The notes: generated by a model from the letters alone, not told the origin. DNA of 64,000 bases from Methanothermobacter sp. (GCF_030055425.1 NZ_JASFYE010000005.1:37381-101380), one strand, 5' to 3'. Positions 52,337 to 61,877 are shown, counted from the first letter of the stretch. A program made the numbers and translations.

Positions 52337-53023
52337 ATGCAGAGAAAATTGATCCTATCACTCATAATCACAGGAGCCTTAATCACGGTTTACCTGCTGA
52401 ACCCCTCCCTCCACAGCACAGATAGGAACAAAGCTGTTGTCCTCGGTTCAGATAAGATGGGCACAGTTGAGAAACTTGGACCCTACGGGAACAGGGACTC
52501 AGAGGTGAAAATAGCCTACATAACAGGGGTCCACCCCCTTGAGAGGGACTCCCACAGGGCATTGCTGCAGGTCCTTGAGGAGAACCAGGATAAACTGAGG
52601 TACACGTACTTCGTATACCGGGTCAACGTTACATTTAACCCTGAGGACTACGAAAAGGGGAGGATGGCAGGACAGCTCCTTGCACGAAGATACGTGGTCC
52701 CCGATGTATCCAGGGGCAACTACAGCCTAACAGTTGATGTGCACTCCAACAGGGGCAACTATGGTATGAGGAGGTTCGTTTTCACTCCCCTCCCCCATGA
52801 GCAAAGCAGGGTGATAGCCCTGAACCTTGCATCCAGGATCAGCTGGTTATCCTACTACTTCCCTGAGTCACAGACAAGCCCCGCCTATGTAACGGAACCC
52901 ATAATTCAGGGGGGAACACCCGCCATACTGTATGAGAACTACATGTATCAGGACTACTCAAAAACCCTGGAACATGCCAGGGAGTTTGTAATAACCCTTG
53001 ACTCCACTGAAATTCCCTTATAA
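52337..53023 (+). CDS. Exported protein with M14/AstE-type zinc-ligand pattern
   Basis: The 228-residue protein has a signal-anchor helix at 4-24. TGVHPLERDSH offers HxxE (H66, E69), and LTVDVHSNRG offers a second histidine (H136), the ligand layout of M14 carboxypeptidases and succinylglutamate-desuccinylase-like amidohydrolases. The family cannot be fixed further. An exported peptidase or amidase near cell-wall-binding genes might trim pseudomurein peptides; that is inference. The 96-bp gap upstream has AT-rich promoter-like sequence. Confidence 0.55.
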   Translation: MQRKLILSLIITGALITVYLLNPSLHSTDRNKAVVLGSDKMGTVEKLGPYGNRDSEVKIAYITGVHPLERDSHRALLQVLEENQDKLRYTYFVYRVNVTFNPEDYEKGRMAGQLLARRYVVPDVSRGNYSLTVDVHSNRGNYGMRRFVFTPLPHEQSRVIALNLASRISWLSYYFPESQTSPAYVTEPIIQGGTPAILYENYMYQDYSKTLEHAREFVITLDSTEIPL

Positions 53024-53149
53024 ACCCTAAAAGAGATCATCCACAACCATTGCCAGAGAAACCCTGAAAAAACGGGAGATCGGCATGAATGGATGACAAA
53101 ACCGAGAAATTAATATACTCTTTTTTACATATATTACACTGTGGTTCTG

Positions 53150-53332
53150 ATGATACACTACAGAATGGATCAGCCAGATAGGGTGAGGTGCAGTGTCTGC
53201 GGTGGAGTTGCAGATGAGGTGGAGGAGACATACCCTGAATCAGGGAACTTCATCCTGGTGATCTACAGGTGCCGCGACTGCGGCCATCTAGAGAAACGCC
53301 AGTACGGTAAACCAGTGAAGATTATTGATTGA
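53150..53332 (+). CDS. Small zinc-ribbon protein
   Basis: The 60-residue protein is one zinc ribbon: CSVCGG and CRDCGH, 30 or so residues apart, ending in a basic strand. It may bind nucleic acid or a partner protein. The start is uncertain: ATG at 53150, a GTG at 53141 or an ATG at 53165. The next gene starts ten bases after its stop. Confidence 0.65.
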   Translation: MIHYRMDQPDRVRCSVCGGVADEVEETYPESGNFILVIYRCRDCGHLEKRQYGKPVKIID

Positions 53333-53341
53333 GGTGATCTT

Positions 53342-54031
53342 GTGGTTGATGTATGCGCTGCGAATGGATATGATGAGGTATCAGAAAAACTGAAGACCCT
53401 CCTCGGACTTGAAAAGTCCCCGGTGGCTATAAAACTCGTTCTAAGGGAGGATGACCTTCCTGAGGGCGTTGAAAAAATAGATAAACCTGCAAGGCACTGT
53501 GAAATGGTCCAGATGGCCGCTGCAGGAAAATCCTTCTATGCAACGGCGGAGGCCCAGGCATGCAAGGGTGGTGCAGATGCCCTCGGGATAGATGAGGCAC
53601 CAGAGAAGGTCAAAACAGGGGAGTTCTACTACAACCTTGGCCGCTTTGCAAGCTTTGCATCCGCCAAGAGAACCTTTGATGAGATACCATCAGTTGACCT
53701 CAGGTTCTACGCCGCAGTATACGCGCCCCTTGAGGATGCGACCTTTGACCCTGACGTCATAGTCATCATCTGCAACCCTGCCCAGGCAATGAAGATCTCC
53801 CAGGCCCTTGTCTACACCCTGGGTGGCCGCGTTGAGGCAGACTTCTCAGGTATACAGTCACTATGTGCAGACGCAGTTGCAGGCCCCTACATGAGGAAGA
53901 GGGCAAACATAACCATGGGGTGCAGCGGTTCAAGGCAGTACGCCGGTGTAAGGGACGACGAACTCATCGTGGGGCTCAACGGCGAAAACATAGGGTGTGT
54001 TGTCAATGCCCTTGAGGCCATAAGCCAGTAG
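53342..54031 (+). CDS. DUF169-family protein
   Basis: The 229-residue protein starts with a GTG three bases after GAGGTGAT. It fits DUF169, a cysteine-containing family frequent in methanogens: LLGLEKSPVAIKLV, CEMVQMAA, AQACKGGADALGI, VIVIICNPAQAMKISQAL and MGCSGSRQY. Function not established; the conserved cysteines suggest metal or redox chemistry. It is followed by a small coiled-coil gene. Confidence 0.8.
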   Translation: MVDVCAANGYDEVSEKLKTLLGLEKSPVAIKLVLREDDLPEGVEKIDKPARHCEMVQMAAAGKSFYATAEAQACKGGADALGIDEAPEKVKTGEFYYNLGRFASFASAKRTFDEIPSVDLRFYAAVYAPLEDATFDPDVIVIICNPAQAMKISQALVYTLGGRVEADFSGIQSLCADAVAGPYMRKRANITMGCSGSRQYAGVRDDELIVGLNGENIGCVVNALEAISQ

Positions 54032-54062
54032 GTTCAATCCATAAAACCGTGGGGTGATGATT

Positions 54063-54272
54063 GTGGTTGAGACAAAGACCTTCAGGATCCTTGAGGATGT
54101 TGCTGACCTCGAGGAGAAGATAAGGAAGTATGAGAGTGAGGCAGACCAGGAACTTGTTATAAACTGGATCTATGACACCCTTGAGATCCTCAGGAGTGTG
54201 GGTAAGCTCCTCGAGGAGATTGAGGATAGACTGGATCTTCTTGAAGAGGAGACCGAGGAAAAAGAATTCTAG
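54063..54272 (+). CDS. Small acidic coiled-coil protein
   Basis: The 69-residue protein is almost all helix with a heptad-like leucine/isoleucine pattern and a glutamate-rich end. GTG at 54063 is four bases after GGGGTGAT; earlier starts at 54054 or 54057 fall within that site. Function unknown; it follows the DUF169 gene by 31 bp. Confidence 0.6.
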   Translation: MVETKTFRILEDVADLEEKIRKYESEADQELVINWIYDTLEILRSVGKLLEEIEDRLDLLEEETEEKEF

Positions 54273-54322
54273 TTGCATGGTCTCCTATTTTCTTTTAAAC
54301 GCAGAGTAGACCCTGATCCAAA

Positions 54323-54970
54323 TTATTCCCCTTTAAATCCAAAATAGTCCCTTATTCTGAGGTAATCACTGTAGTGGTTTATATTCACAAGTTCAATGGG
54401 TTCTGACGCCTCAACACCGTACAGCCTGATGCCATCATCCACCATCAAACGGAGCAGAGGATTTATATTTCCATCACCCATTGAAAGGTACCTTTTAAGG
54501 AGCTCTGAGCTCGCTGCAAGGGGCATCCCGAGGCCCTCGGCGCTATCAAGCCAGCCACTCCTTCCCCTTGCAAGTATCGAAACCGTCTCAGGGTCAGCAT
54601 GTTCACTGATCCTCCTCATGGTCCCGGGGGATACTGCAGGCTGATCTCCGGCAATGCAGAGTATGATTTCGCCAGAAGCAGATAGAACACCATTGAGGAG
54701 TGACGCCGAGAGTGGAACATCAGGAGGATCATTCCTCACGATCTCCACATCCATACCTGCTATCGCAGCCTCCACCTCCCCTGAATGGTGGCCTGTTACG
54801 ACGATGCACTCATCCACACGCGCCCTGAGCACGGAATCCAGAGTTTTCTCTATTACAGTAACTGAGTCGATGGGGAGCAGTAATTTGTGGACCGGCTCAA
54901 GGCCGAGTTCCTGCATGTCCCTGAACATACGGCTACCCCTCCCTGCCGCTGTAACAACAGCTGAGATCAA
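54323..54970 (-). CDS. MobA-like nucleotidyltransferase of the pseudomurein-type cluster
   Basis: The 215-residue protein shows the nucleotidyltransferase start AVVTAAGRGSRMF, a later LPIDSVTVIEK region and ILCIAGDQPAV, where the aspartate binds the metal. It should transfer a nucleotide to a sugar or other phosphate. Located last in the Mur-ligase operon, a role in activating a cell-wall precursor is plausible. TTG at 54970 is five bases after GGGTGGT and avoids the 70-bp overlap that a longer frame would have with the VanW-like gene. Confidence 0.72.
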   Translation of the reverse strand: MISAVVTAAGRGSRMFRDMQELGLEPVHKLLLPIDSVTVIEKTLDSVLRARVDECIVVTGHHSGEVEAAIAGMDVEIVRNDPPDVPLSASLLNGVLSASGEIILCIAGDQPAVSPGTMRRISEHADPETVSILARGRSGWLDSAEGLGMPLAASSELLKRYLSMGDGNINPLLRLMVDDGIRLYGVEASEPIELVNINHYSDYLRIRDYFGFKGE

Positions 54971-54980
54971 GTCCACCACC

Positions 54981-56150
54981 CTATGCCGGTTCAAGCCTGT
55001 AGATTCTGGCGTATATGGTTGTACCTGCACCTGAACCCGTCGTCCACATCTCAATGAGTACCGGGTACCTTCCTGTGTTTCTGACCTTTATCCCGGTTGC
55101 CGGGTTGAAGCCGAATAGAACCGCATGGAACTCCCAGGTCATTCCCCTGGGGAGTGGCATCCCTGCGTCAGTGACAACAGCCCTGAGGGCCCTTGCAGGT
55201 GGACATGACCCGTGGGACGCGTATCCTCCGGGGGCCTTGGGGTCCCTTGATGCTGTGAACCTGACTGTCTCCTTACCTGAACCCTCACTTCCCGGTGGAA
55301 TCACCGTGCCATTCCATGCCGCCGCGAATGCCCTTGCATTGAAGGCCCTCTTGTTATCATCGTACTGGGGGTATGAGCCCAGATAGCTCACTGCAGTTGA
55401 TACCTGGACCTTCCTGTAGCCCCCCGTGTACACCACGACAGGCGACCCTGAGGGGTAGTTCTCCATGTACTCAAGAACTTCTTCACCGAAGAGTTCCTCT
55501 ATCCTCGCTGGTGGAACAGGGAGCCTGCCGTCGCTGAAGTTGGATAGCTGGTAGTCCAGGACTATCTCGTCACCCTCATCAGCCCTTCTGAACCACCTCT
55601 TTATCCTGTTAACGGATTTGTACCTGTGGGGGACGGTGCTGTTGCTTATACTATCTGCCGGGACAAATTTAACCTTCCTTCCGTTCTCAATGATATCCAT
55701 ACCATTCTTTCTCTTCACCCCATAGGTGTAGGGTGTCTTGTAGGCCCAGAGGAAGACCGGTGGCTCCTGGACCACCAGTTTATTCCCTGAAACCCTCAGT
55801 ACCCCAGGACCGTCCACAGTGGATCTTCCTGAGGGGTCCATCCCGGAGGTCATCTCGGATATCGGGACATGCACAGCCCCTGTGAGGACCGCCTGGAGGA
55901 GGTTCCCGGGGTCCATGTAGTTGAATTCATCAAGGATGTAGTCCGGGTGGAGTATGAGAGGGACGCTCCTCACCCTGGACTCGTCGATGACATCCTGGCC
56001 CTTCAGTACCGTGCTTCCAGGCTCAAGGGCAGCTATCTCCACCGGGTGCTGGGGTTCAACACTTCCCTCGATGTATGCACCTGATGCTGTTATGATGGCT
56101 GCCACAATAACCAGTAAAATGATGTGCTTACCTGATATAATCCTCTGCAT
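54981..56150 (-). CDS. VanW-like exported protein in the Mur-ligase cluster
   Basis: The 389-residue protein has an N-terminal membrane helix and a C-terminal VanW-like region: STAVSYLGSY, RAFNARAFAAAWNGTVIPPG, ASHGSCPPARALRAVVTDAG (in place of the usual GGGVCQ segment) and a closing KVRNTGRYPVLIEMW. The N-terminal half resembles the peptidoglycan-binding-like domain that precedes VanW in bacteria. VanW/YoaR proteins are cell-wall linked but poorly understood. ATG at 56150 overlaps the fused Mur-ligase gene by 23 bases, so the two are translationally coupled. Confidence 0.65.
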   Translation of the reverse strand: MQRIISGKHIILLVIVAAIITASGAYIEGSVEPQHPVEIAALEPGSTVLKGQDVIDESRVRSVPLILHPDYILDEFNYMDPGNLLQAVLTGAVHVPISEMTSGMDPSGRSTVDGPGVLRVSGNKLVVQEPPVFLWAYKTPYTYGVKRKNGMDIIENGRKVKFVPADSISNSTVPHRYKSVNRIKRWFRRADEGDEIVLDYQLSNFSDGRLPVPPARIEELFGEEVLEYMENYPSGSPVVVYTGGYRKVQVSTAVSYLGSYPQYDDNKRAFNARAFAAAWNGTVIPPGSEGSGKETVRFTASRDPKAPGGYASHGSCPPARALRAVVTDAGMPLPRGMTWEFHAVLFGFNPATGIKVRNTGRYPVLIEMWTTGSGAGTTIYARIYRLEPA

Positions 56151-59124
56151 ATCTGAATCCCCCCTCACCGATTATGAGTACGGTGTCATCTGGTTCTGCA
56201 ATTTCAAGGGCCTTACTGACGGCCTCTTCAACCTGTTCACGGCTCGCTCCAAGGGTTCCAGCACCAGCACGTTTTCTGCTGGATTCTATATGGACCACCC
56301 TCTTACCCAGGATACTGGAGGCTCTCCTTGCAGCATAGGAGGCCGGTATAACTGTGTCCGCATCCTTCAGGAGCGATGCGATTTCCAGATCACCATCTAT
56401 TCCGCTCTCAGATGCCACGGTGTTTACGACTATCAGCCTTCCATCGGTACCCTTAAGTTCCTGCATCACCGCCCTCACACCGGCCGGGTTGTGGGCGTAG
56501 TCAAGTATGACCCGTGGTGAGTCCATCAGCTTCTGGAACCTTCCCCTCACACCACCGAATGACTCAATTCCCCTCACTATATCATCCAAGTCCACGCCAA
56601 GTGCCCATGCGGCGGCAGCGGCTGCCAGTGCATTGTAGACATTGAAGATCCCTGGTGCCCTGAGTTTCACGTCCCTCATCTCGGAGCCTATCACGAGTTT
56701 GAAGCCGGTGGCTGATGCATCAATGGCCATGACCTCAGGCTGGGGTCTCCGGTAGCCGCAGACACACTGATAGTCCCCCAGGTGCCCCATGGTTCTGCGC
56801 GTATATTTGAGGTTGTTGCCACATTTGGGGCATTCCCTCCCCTCTGGCATCACTGTGGCAGAGTCCATACTCTGGATACCGTAGAGCACCGCTCTCTCCT
56901 CCCTCAGTCCCTCTGCGAATGATGCGACTATGGGGTCATCGGCGTTGAGTACCATGACCTCTGCTGTATCAAGGATCTCCCTCTTGCATTCAATGTAATC
57001 AGAGAACCTCCTTCCACCTGAAAGGTGGTCCCTTGATATGTTGGTTATGACGCCCACTGAGACCCCTGAGAGAAGGGCTGACTGCCTTATCTCACCCCTC
57101 CTCCCGAATGTCCCTATCTCAACCACCGCCACATCCCCCGGGAGTCTTGCCTGTAGGGCCGGCACCAGTTCGGTGTTGCCCTGTATGTTGAGGTGGTGCT
57201 CTGGCACAGTCTTTCCGGCAGCTCTCATTATGGATTTGAGAATACCTGTGGTGGTGGTCTTTCCATTGGTCCCCGTGACCCCCACCACGGGTTTCTCAAC
57301 AGGGCACATGTTCAGGACGTCCTCAACGCCTATCACATCAGCGTCAAGTCCACTGATAAGGTCAAGAACCTTCCTGTTATTCTCGAGGGCTGGTGTGATG
57401 GCTATGGTGCCTGCGCGCCTGAGGACCTCCATGCTGTGACCCCCCAGGTCAAGTTCTATTCCCTCCTCCCTGAAGACCTCCTCGAGGGGTGTACTTTCCT
57501 TGAGATCCGAGACAATTACCCGGTAACCCCTGGCCCTGAGGTTCCTTGCCATGAGGCTTCCCACATTTCCGCAGCCTCCAAGGACAACTGTGAAGTCCCT
57601 CATTGACTCTATGGCCCTCTCAATATCATTCCTCACATTATCATAGGCGTTGACAACCCCGGGACCCATGTGGAGTACCGTATCCCCCTTTTCTGCGATT
57701 TCAAGGGCCATCCTTATGCTATCATATACGCTCTCAGTCTTTATGGTTTTATCCCTGCCGGCACCCCTCTCTACCTCAGAGGCCGCTTCCATGTCAATCT
57801 TACCTGTTGTCTCATTCCTGGCACTCACAATCAGTACATCGGCTCTTTCACCCAGTATCTGGCCTATCCTGTACTTGTCCCTCACTGTGAGGGTGTCGGG
57901 GTTGTCCAGGCTTATTATCAGTCTCCCCTTAAATTCAATGCCCTCAAAGAGTTTCTCCATACTCTCAGGGTTGTGGGCTGCGTCCATGTACACAGGCACA
58001 CCATCAACCATGTCTATGAATTCAAATCTACCCTTTATACCCCTGAAGTCCTCTAATGAATTTTTGATATCCTCAATGTCAAATCCGAGTACCAGTGCAA
58101 CGGTTATGGCTGCAAGGGCGTTCTCCACGTTGAAGAGACCAGGTACCCTGAGCTTTATCCTCTCGGTGAGGGGCCCGATATGGACCACCCCATCATGTTC
58201 CTCACAGTTTAAAGATCCGCAGGTGCTGCAGCGGGCAGTCGGTATCTCTGAGACCTTCAGGGTGAACTCCGAGCCATCGAGACCCATGAGTTCTATGTCT
58301 GTTGCGCTGACCTGGGGTTCTGCCGAGCCACCGAAGGTTCTATCCATGAATTCAACTGTTCTCCCATTTCCCAGACCATAGACAACACTTTTAACCTCAA
58401 GGTCATCCAGGAGCCCTGCGATGACCGGGTCATCTCCACAGAGTACCAGAACACCCCCGGGGGCTATGAGGTTCTTTATTGAGAAGTTTCTCTCAATGTA
58501 TTCATCGTAGTCCCTGAACTCATCCATGTGGTCGGGTGTGAGGTTTGTCACAACACCAGCCACTATTTCAAGGCCATCAGCCATCCTTATGGTCCCATGT
58601 GGGAGTTCAAACACGGCCATGTCCCTGTTTCTCACATCACCATTCACCACAAGTTCAACAAGGCCCTCAATGACCAGTGAGTCCTGGATCGATGAGAATG
58701 ACACCGTCCTGTGGTGTGATGAGAGTATGTGGTCTATCATGTTGGTGGTTGTTGTCTTTCCGTCTGTACCTGCAACTCCCACCATGGGGATGCCTATGAG
58801 CTGGTTCAGGGCCCTCCCTATGTCTGATGTTGTTATGTGAATAAGATCCTTCTCCACCCTCCCCAGCATCTCACGTACCGGTGCATCATGGGGTATGCTG
58901 GGTGATATGAAGACGGCGTCGGCCCAGAGCATGTCCTCAATCCTGTGACCCCCGAACCTGAACCTTACACCCTCCTTTTTCATCTCATCTATTCTCTTTC
59001 TGGCCTTGGGGGGTAGTTCATCCAGTTCCCTGACGTCATTTACAAGCACACTGTTTTCAAGGTGTCTCAGCAATCTTGCGGCGGGTCTACCCGCGTTTCC
59101 AGCTCCAAGCACAAGCACGTTCAT
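56128..59124 (-). CDS. Two Mur-ligase modules fused in one protein
   Basis: The 998-residue protein contains two complete Mur-ligase-like units. The first has a Rossmann start (NVLVLGAGNAGRPAA), ATP-binding VAGTDGKTTTTN near residue 120 and a small CSTCGSLNC zinc-type insert. The second starts near 490 (VVLGGCGNVGSLM), has VTGTNGKTTTTG and a CPKCGN...CVCGYR zinc ribbon as in MurT. Pseudomurein ligases are Mur-like and add amino acids to UDP-linked precursors. In the studied enzymes each is a separate protein of about 480 residues. I chose the ATG at 59124, where the Rossmann strand starts. Confidence 0.8.
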   Translation of the reverse strand: MNVLVLGAGNAGRPAARLLRHLENSVLVNDVRELDELPPKARKRIDEMKKEGVRFRFGGHRIEDMLWADAVFISPSIPHDAPVREMLGRVEKDLIHITTSDIGRALNQLIGIPMVGVAGTDGKTTTTNMIDHILSSHHRTVSFSSIQDSLVIEGLVELVVNGDVRNRDMAVFELPHGTIRMADGLEIVAGVVTNLTPDHMDEFRDYDEYIERNFSIKNLIAPGGVLVLCGDDPVIAGLLDDLEVKSVVYGLGNGRTVEFMDRTFGGSAEPQVSATDIELMGLDGSEFTLKVSEIPTARCSTCGSLNCEEHDGVVHIGPLTERIKLRVPGLFNVENALAAITVALVLGFDIEDIKNSLEDFRGIKGRFEFIDMVDGVPVYMDAAHNPESMEKLFEGIEFKGRLIISLDNPDTLTVRDKYRIGQILGERADVLIVSARNETTGKIDMEAASEVERGAGRDKTIKTESVYDSIRMALEIAEKGDTVLHMGPGVVNAYDNVRNDIERAIESMRDFTVVLGGCGNVGSLMARNLRARGYRVIVSDLKESTPLEEVFREEGIELDLGGHSMEVLRRAGTIAITPALENNRKVLDLISGLDADVIGVEDVLNMCPVEKPVVGVTGTNGKTTTTGILKSIMRAAGKTVPEHHLNIQGNTELVPALQARLPGDVAVVEIGTFGRRGEIRQSALLSGVSVGVITNISRDHLSGGRRFSDYIECKREILDTAEVMVLNADDPIVASFAEGLREERAVLYGIQSMDSATVMPEGRECPKCGNNLKYTRRTMGHLGDYQCVCGYRRPQPEVMAIDASATGFKLVIGSEMRDVKLRAPGIFNVYNALAAAAAAWALGVDLDDIVRGIESFGGVRGRFQKLMDSPRVILDYAHNPAGVRAVMQELKGTDGRLIVVNTVASESGIDGDLEIASLLKDADTVIPASYAARRASSILGKRVVHIESSRKRAGAGTLGASREQVEEAVSKALEIAEPDDTVLIIGEGGFRYAEDYIR

Positions 59125-59290
59125 GTTCCTGATCAATTTATGCACCCATGGATCTGTTTTAGGTTAAAAGTATGCATGGTCATGAAGTAATGGTTATTAT
59201 CAATCCAGGATTTTCCCGGATGCTAAAGAATATGCGGTCCAGTTATTATTATGGGTTATTCATATATACCACTTACGCAGGTGATGCTGT

Positions 59291-60502
59291 TCATTCACAG
59301 GAGGAGATCTCCTCGAGTTTTTCCTGGACCCTGATTATCCTGTCCTGACCGTTTCCACCCACGAAGACTCTCCTGTATTTCCTGGAAAACTCAAGGACCA
59401 TCCCGGGGATTTCATCAGGGTCATCAACCGTTATGACCTCTGATGGGATTTCAAGACCCTCGAGGTATTCCAGTACCATGTCAACCGTGTCCTCAAGGCC
59501 CGGGAATATCACAAGGACCTCAGGGGGTGACTCTGCAACCTCATCAAGGATATGGAGGCGCCACTCCTCTGTCCTCCTGGGTGTCCCGATGAACATGACA
59601 TCGAAGTCTGATTCTGAGAGTACTGCCCTCAGGGCATGGGGGTTGTCGGTTTTACCTGCAACAACAGATGCCCCGTTGATGATGAAGGACCTTATACGAC
59701 CCCTCACAGGCTCGAAACCGGCAAGTCCCTCCCTTATGATATCCTCTGGAACCCCAAGATACCTGAGGGCCTCTGATGCGGCCCCTGCGTTCAGTCTGTT
59801 GAATCCACCCTCAACCCTCAGGGGCCCGGTGTACTCACTGTAGGTCCTGAGAAGCCGGGGGGCCTCCCTGAGTTCTCTGTCTGATTCACTGGGGCTTATC
59901 ACAGCATCCCTTCCCTTCAGGAATTCTGCCATCGTCCTCCTGTAATTCTCCATTGACCCGTGGAAGTCCATGTGGTCCTCGCCAAGGTTTGTGAGGACCA
60001 CGAGGTCAATGTCAAAGCACTCTGATGCGAATTCCAGGGTCATATCGCAGACCTCCACCACAAGGTAGTCGAATTCCTCCTCAGATGCCCTTAAAAAGAG
60101 TTCTGTGTAACCCTCAAATCCTCCGCCAGCATTTCCGCCAAGAAGCACCCTTTCACCTGCACATTCAAGTACATGTGCTATCATCGTGGCTGTTGTGGTC
60201 TTTCCATTGGTCCCTGTGACCACGATGGTTTTTGGCTTCCTGTGGCCCTCAAGGACCCTGCAGAGGAGTTTATCCCTGAACCGCTCCATGAATTCAGTTT
60301 TTATCATTGATGGGCTGATTACAACCGCATCCGCAGCCTCTATCTTTTCCGTGTCATGAAAGCCAAGGTCAAGGTCAACTCCCTCAGGTTTTGCAGGGAT
60401 TTCGCGCCGTATATCACTTGCATATACGCTGTGACCCCTTCTCTTCAGTGACTCAACTGCCCTTAAACCCTCAGCTCCAAGTCCCAGCACCGCAACCCTC
60501 AT
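59291..60502 (-). CDS. Mur-ligase-family protein (MurD/MurC-like)
   Basis: The 403-residue protein starts with a Rossmann strand (MRVAVLGLGAEG), has the ATP-binding VTGTNGKTTTAT near residue 95 and the NLGEDHMDFHG motif. It is short of a full bacterial MurD by about 40 residues, mainly in the last domain. With the fused ligase downstream it makes three Mur-type modules in one operon. Its substrate is unknown. The ATG follows GGTGAA; the small membrane gene ends 20 bp upstream. Confidence 0.78.
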   Translation of the reverse strand: MRVAVLGLGAEGLRAVESLKRRGHSVYASDIRREIPAKPEGVDLDLGFHDTEKIEAADAVVISPSMIKTEFMERFRDKLLCRVLEGHRKPKTIVVTGTNGKTTTATMIAHVLECAGERVLLGGNAGGGFEGYTELFLRASEEEFDYLVVEVCDMTLEFASECFDIDLVVLTNLGEDHMDFHGSMENYRRTMAEFLKGRDAVISPSESDRELREAPRLLRTYSEYTGPLRVEGGFNRLNAGAASEALRYLGVPEDIIREGLAGFEPVRGRIRSFIINGASVVAGKTDNPHALRAVLSESDFDVMFIGTPRRTEEWRLHILDEVAESPPEVLVIFPGLEDTVDMVLEYLEGLEIPSEVITVDDPDEIPGMVLEFSRKYRRVFVGGNGQDRIIRVQEKLEEISSCE

Positions 60503-60522
60503 TGATTCACCGATATTAACTG

Positions 60523-60765
60523 TTAATCTTCTCCTGAATCCTCATCATCAGAAACCCCGTATTCCTCCTTGAGCTGGGCTATTATATCCTCGTTCTTTGA
60601 CACCTCTGGCCTGAGAGGTTTTTCCCCTTCCTCCCTTGACCTCTTACGTTTACCTATAAATACAATCAGCAGGATGATCGCTGCAATCGCAAGGGTCACA
60701 GCCACCGCAGTTAATATAACCTCCATGCTCACAGGAGGAGTTTCAGAAGCTGCCCCGGGTCCCAT
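60523..60765 (-). CDS. Small membrane protein at the head of the Mur-ligase cluster
   Basis: The 80-residue protein has a short outer N-terminus, one membrane helix (ILTAVAVTLAIAAIILLIVFIG), a basic cluster (KRKRSREE) and an acidic cytoplasmic tail. The ATG is five bases after GAGGTG. It may anchor a cytoplasmic complex at the membrane, by inference. It is divergent from the pilin-like gene, with 47 bp between the starts. Confidence 0.6.
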   Translation of the reverse strand: MGPGAASETPPVSMEVILTAVAVTLAIAAIILLIVFIGKRKRSREEGEKPLRPEVSKNEDIIAQLKEEYGVSDDEDSGED

Positions 60766-60779
60766 TACCACACCTCAGT

Positions 60780-60790
60780 TTTATATAAAT
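60780..60790 (+). promoter_or_regulatory. TATA box of the pilin-like gene, leaderless
   Basis: TTTATATAAAT lies about 27 bp upstream of the ATG at 60813, the distance between TATA box and transcription start in archaea. No Shine-Dalgarno is present, so the transcript is probably leaderless. Confidence 0.6.
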
Positions 60791-60812
60791 AATCATACAA
60801 TATATATCTTAC

Positions 60813-61376
60813 ATGATAATGAAGGATAGAGGTGGACAGGGGGGTGCAGAGTACATACTTCTTTTTGCAGCCATCATAATAATCGCGGTTGCAGCCCTCT
60901 ACATATACAGCTCCTACTTCAAAATCCAGGGAAACGAGACAGTTGATGTGAAGCTCACAATAACCAATATCGGCCCATCAAAAAGCGTCTTTATCTATGA
61001 GGCCAATAACACCACTGGTGGCGGAAGCCGGCACATCATATCGGGGGACCCTGGAAACTACTTCTTCCTCCTCCAGCCAGGTTCAAGCAGGACCTTCAAC
61101 CTTGGCCGGATGAGTGCCGGCACCAGCTTCACGGTTGAGGGTGGTGTCGGTGACCCCCGAAGAGGTGCGGATGACCTCAGGGGCATAGGTCAGATGGGGA
61201 GGTGGACACTGAACATAGGAAACCAGACCTACTCCTGGACCATAAGAGGACCCTTCGACTATCGTAAGAACCCAACTGGAAGTGTCCTCATGTCATTCTC
61301 CATAGCTGGGGGTGGAGGCTCACCCTTCAGGTTCACCGCAGACCAGGCCCAGGTGCGGGGTAACGTATCAAGGTAG
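60813..61376 (+). CDS. Archaeal pilin-like protein with class III signal peptide
   Basis: The 187-residue protein starts with a short basic leader and GGQGGAEYILLFAAIIIIAVAAL, the class III (DUF361/EppA-type) processing signal: glutamine, then small residues, then EY before the hydrophobic helix. Archaeal type IV pilins have this form, and the helix stays as the assembly core. The rest is a beta-rich outer domain with NTT/NVS sites. No pilus ATPase or other pilin gene is nearby. A second in-frame ATG lies at 60819. Confidence 0.75.
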   Translation: MIMKDRGGQGGAEYILLFAAIIIIAVAALYIYSSYFKIQGNETVDVKLTITNIGPSKSVFIYEANNTTGGGSRHIISGDPGNYFFLLQPGSSRTFNLGRMSAGTSFTVEGGVGDPRRGADDLRGIGQMGRWTLNIGNQTYSWTIRGPFDYRKNPTGSVLMSFSIAGGGGSPFRFTADQAQVRGNVSR

Positions 61377-61385
61377 GTGAAATGG

Positions 61386-61877
61386 ATGGGAAGATATAAG
61401 AAGGCCACCTTCGGTGCCGGATGCTTCTGGGGAGTTGAGGATGCCTTCAGGAGGGTCAGGGGTGTCGTATCCACCCGTGTGGGGTACATGGGGGGCCACT
61501 TGGAAAACCCCACCTATGAGGATGTCTGCACCGGACTTACAGGGCACGCCGAGGTTGTTGAGGTCACCTTTGACCCTGACCTTGTAAGTTACAGTGACCT
61601 CCTCGATGTCTTCTGGAGCATCCATGACCCCACCAGCCTCAACAGGCAGGGGCCGGACGTGGGTGAGCAGTACCGTTCAGTGATATTCTACCATGACGAT
61701 GAGCAGAGGAGGCTTGCAGTGGAGTCAAGGAGAAAGCTTGAGGAGTCCGGGAGGTTCAGCGGGAGGATAGTAACAGCCATTGAACCGGCAGGGACCTTCT
61801 ATGAGGCCGAGGACTACCACCAGCAGTACCTTGAGAAGAACAGGAAGGGGAGATGTTACCTGAGGAGGCTCCTCTGA
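61386..61877 (+). CDS. msrA: Peptide methionine-S-sulfoxide reductase MsrA
   Basis: MsrA reduces methionine-S-sulfoxide in proteins and protects against oxidation. The 163-residue protein has the catalytic GAGCFWGVE motif (cysteine near residue 13) and the later [19 protein letters not shown] region of the family. The ATG at 61386 is five bases after TAGGTGA; a GTG at 61377 is possible. Its length is typical for the archaeal enzyme. It lies 51 bp before the 2-oxoacid oxidoreductase genes. Confidence 0.93.
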   Translation: MGRYKKATFGAGCFWGVEDAFRRVRGVVSTRVGYMGGHLENPTYEDVCTGLTGHAEVVEVTFDPDLVSYSDLLDVFWSIHDPTSLNRQGPDVGEQYRSVIFYHDDEQRRLAVESRRKLEESGRFSGRIVTAIEPAGTFYEAEDYHQQYLEKNRKGRCYLRRLL

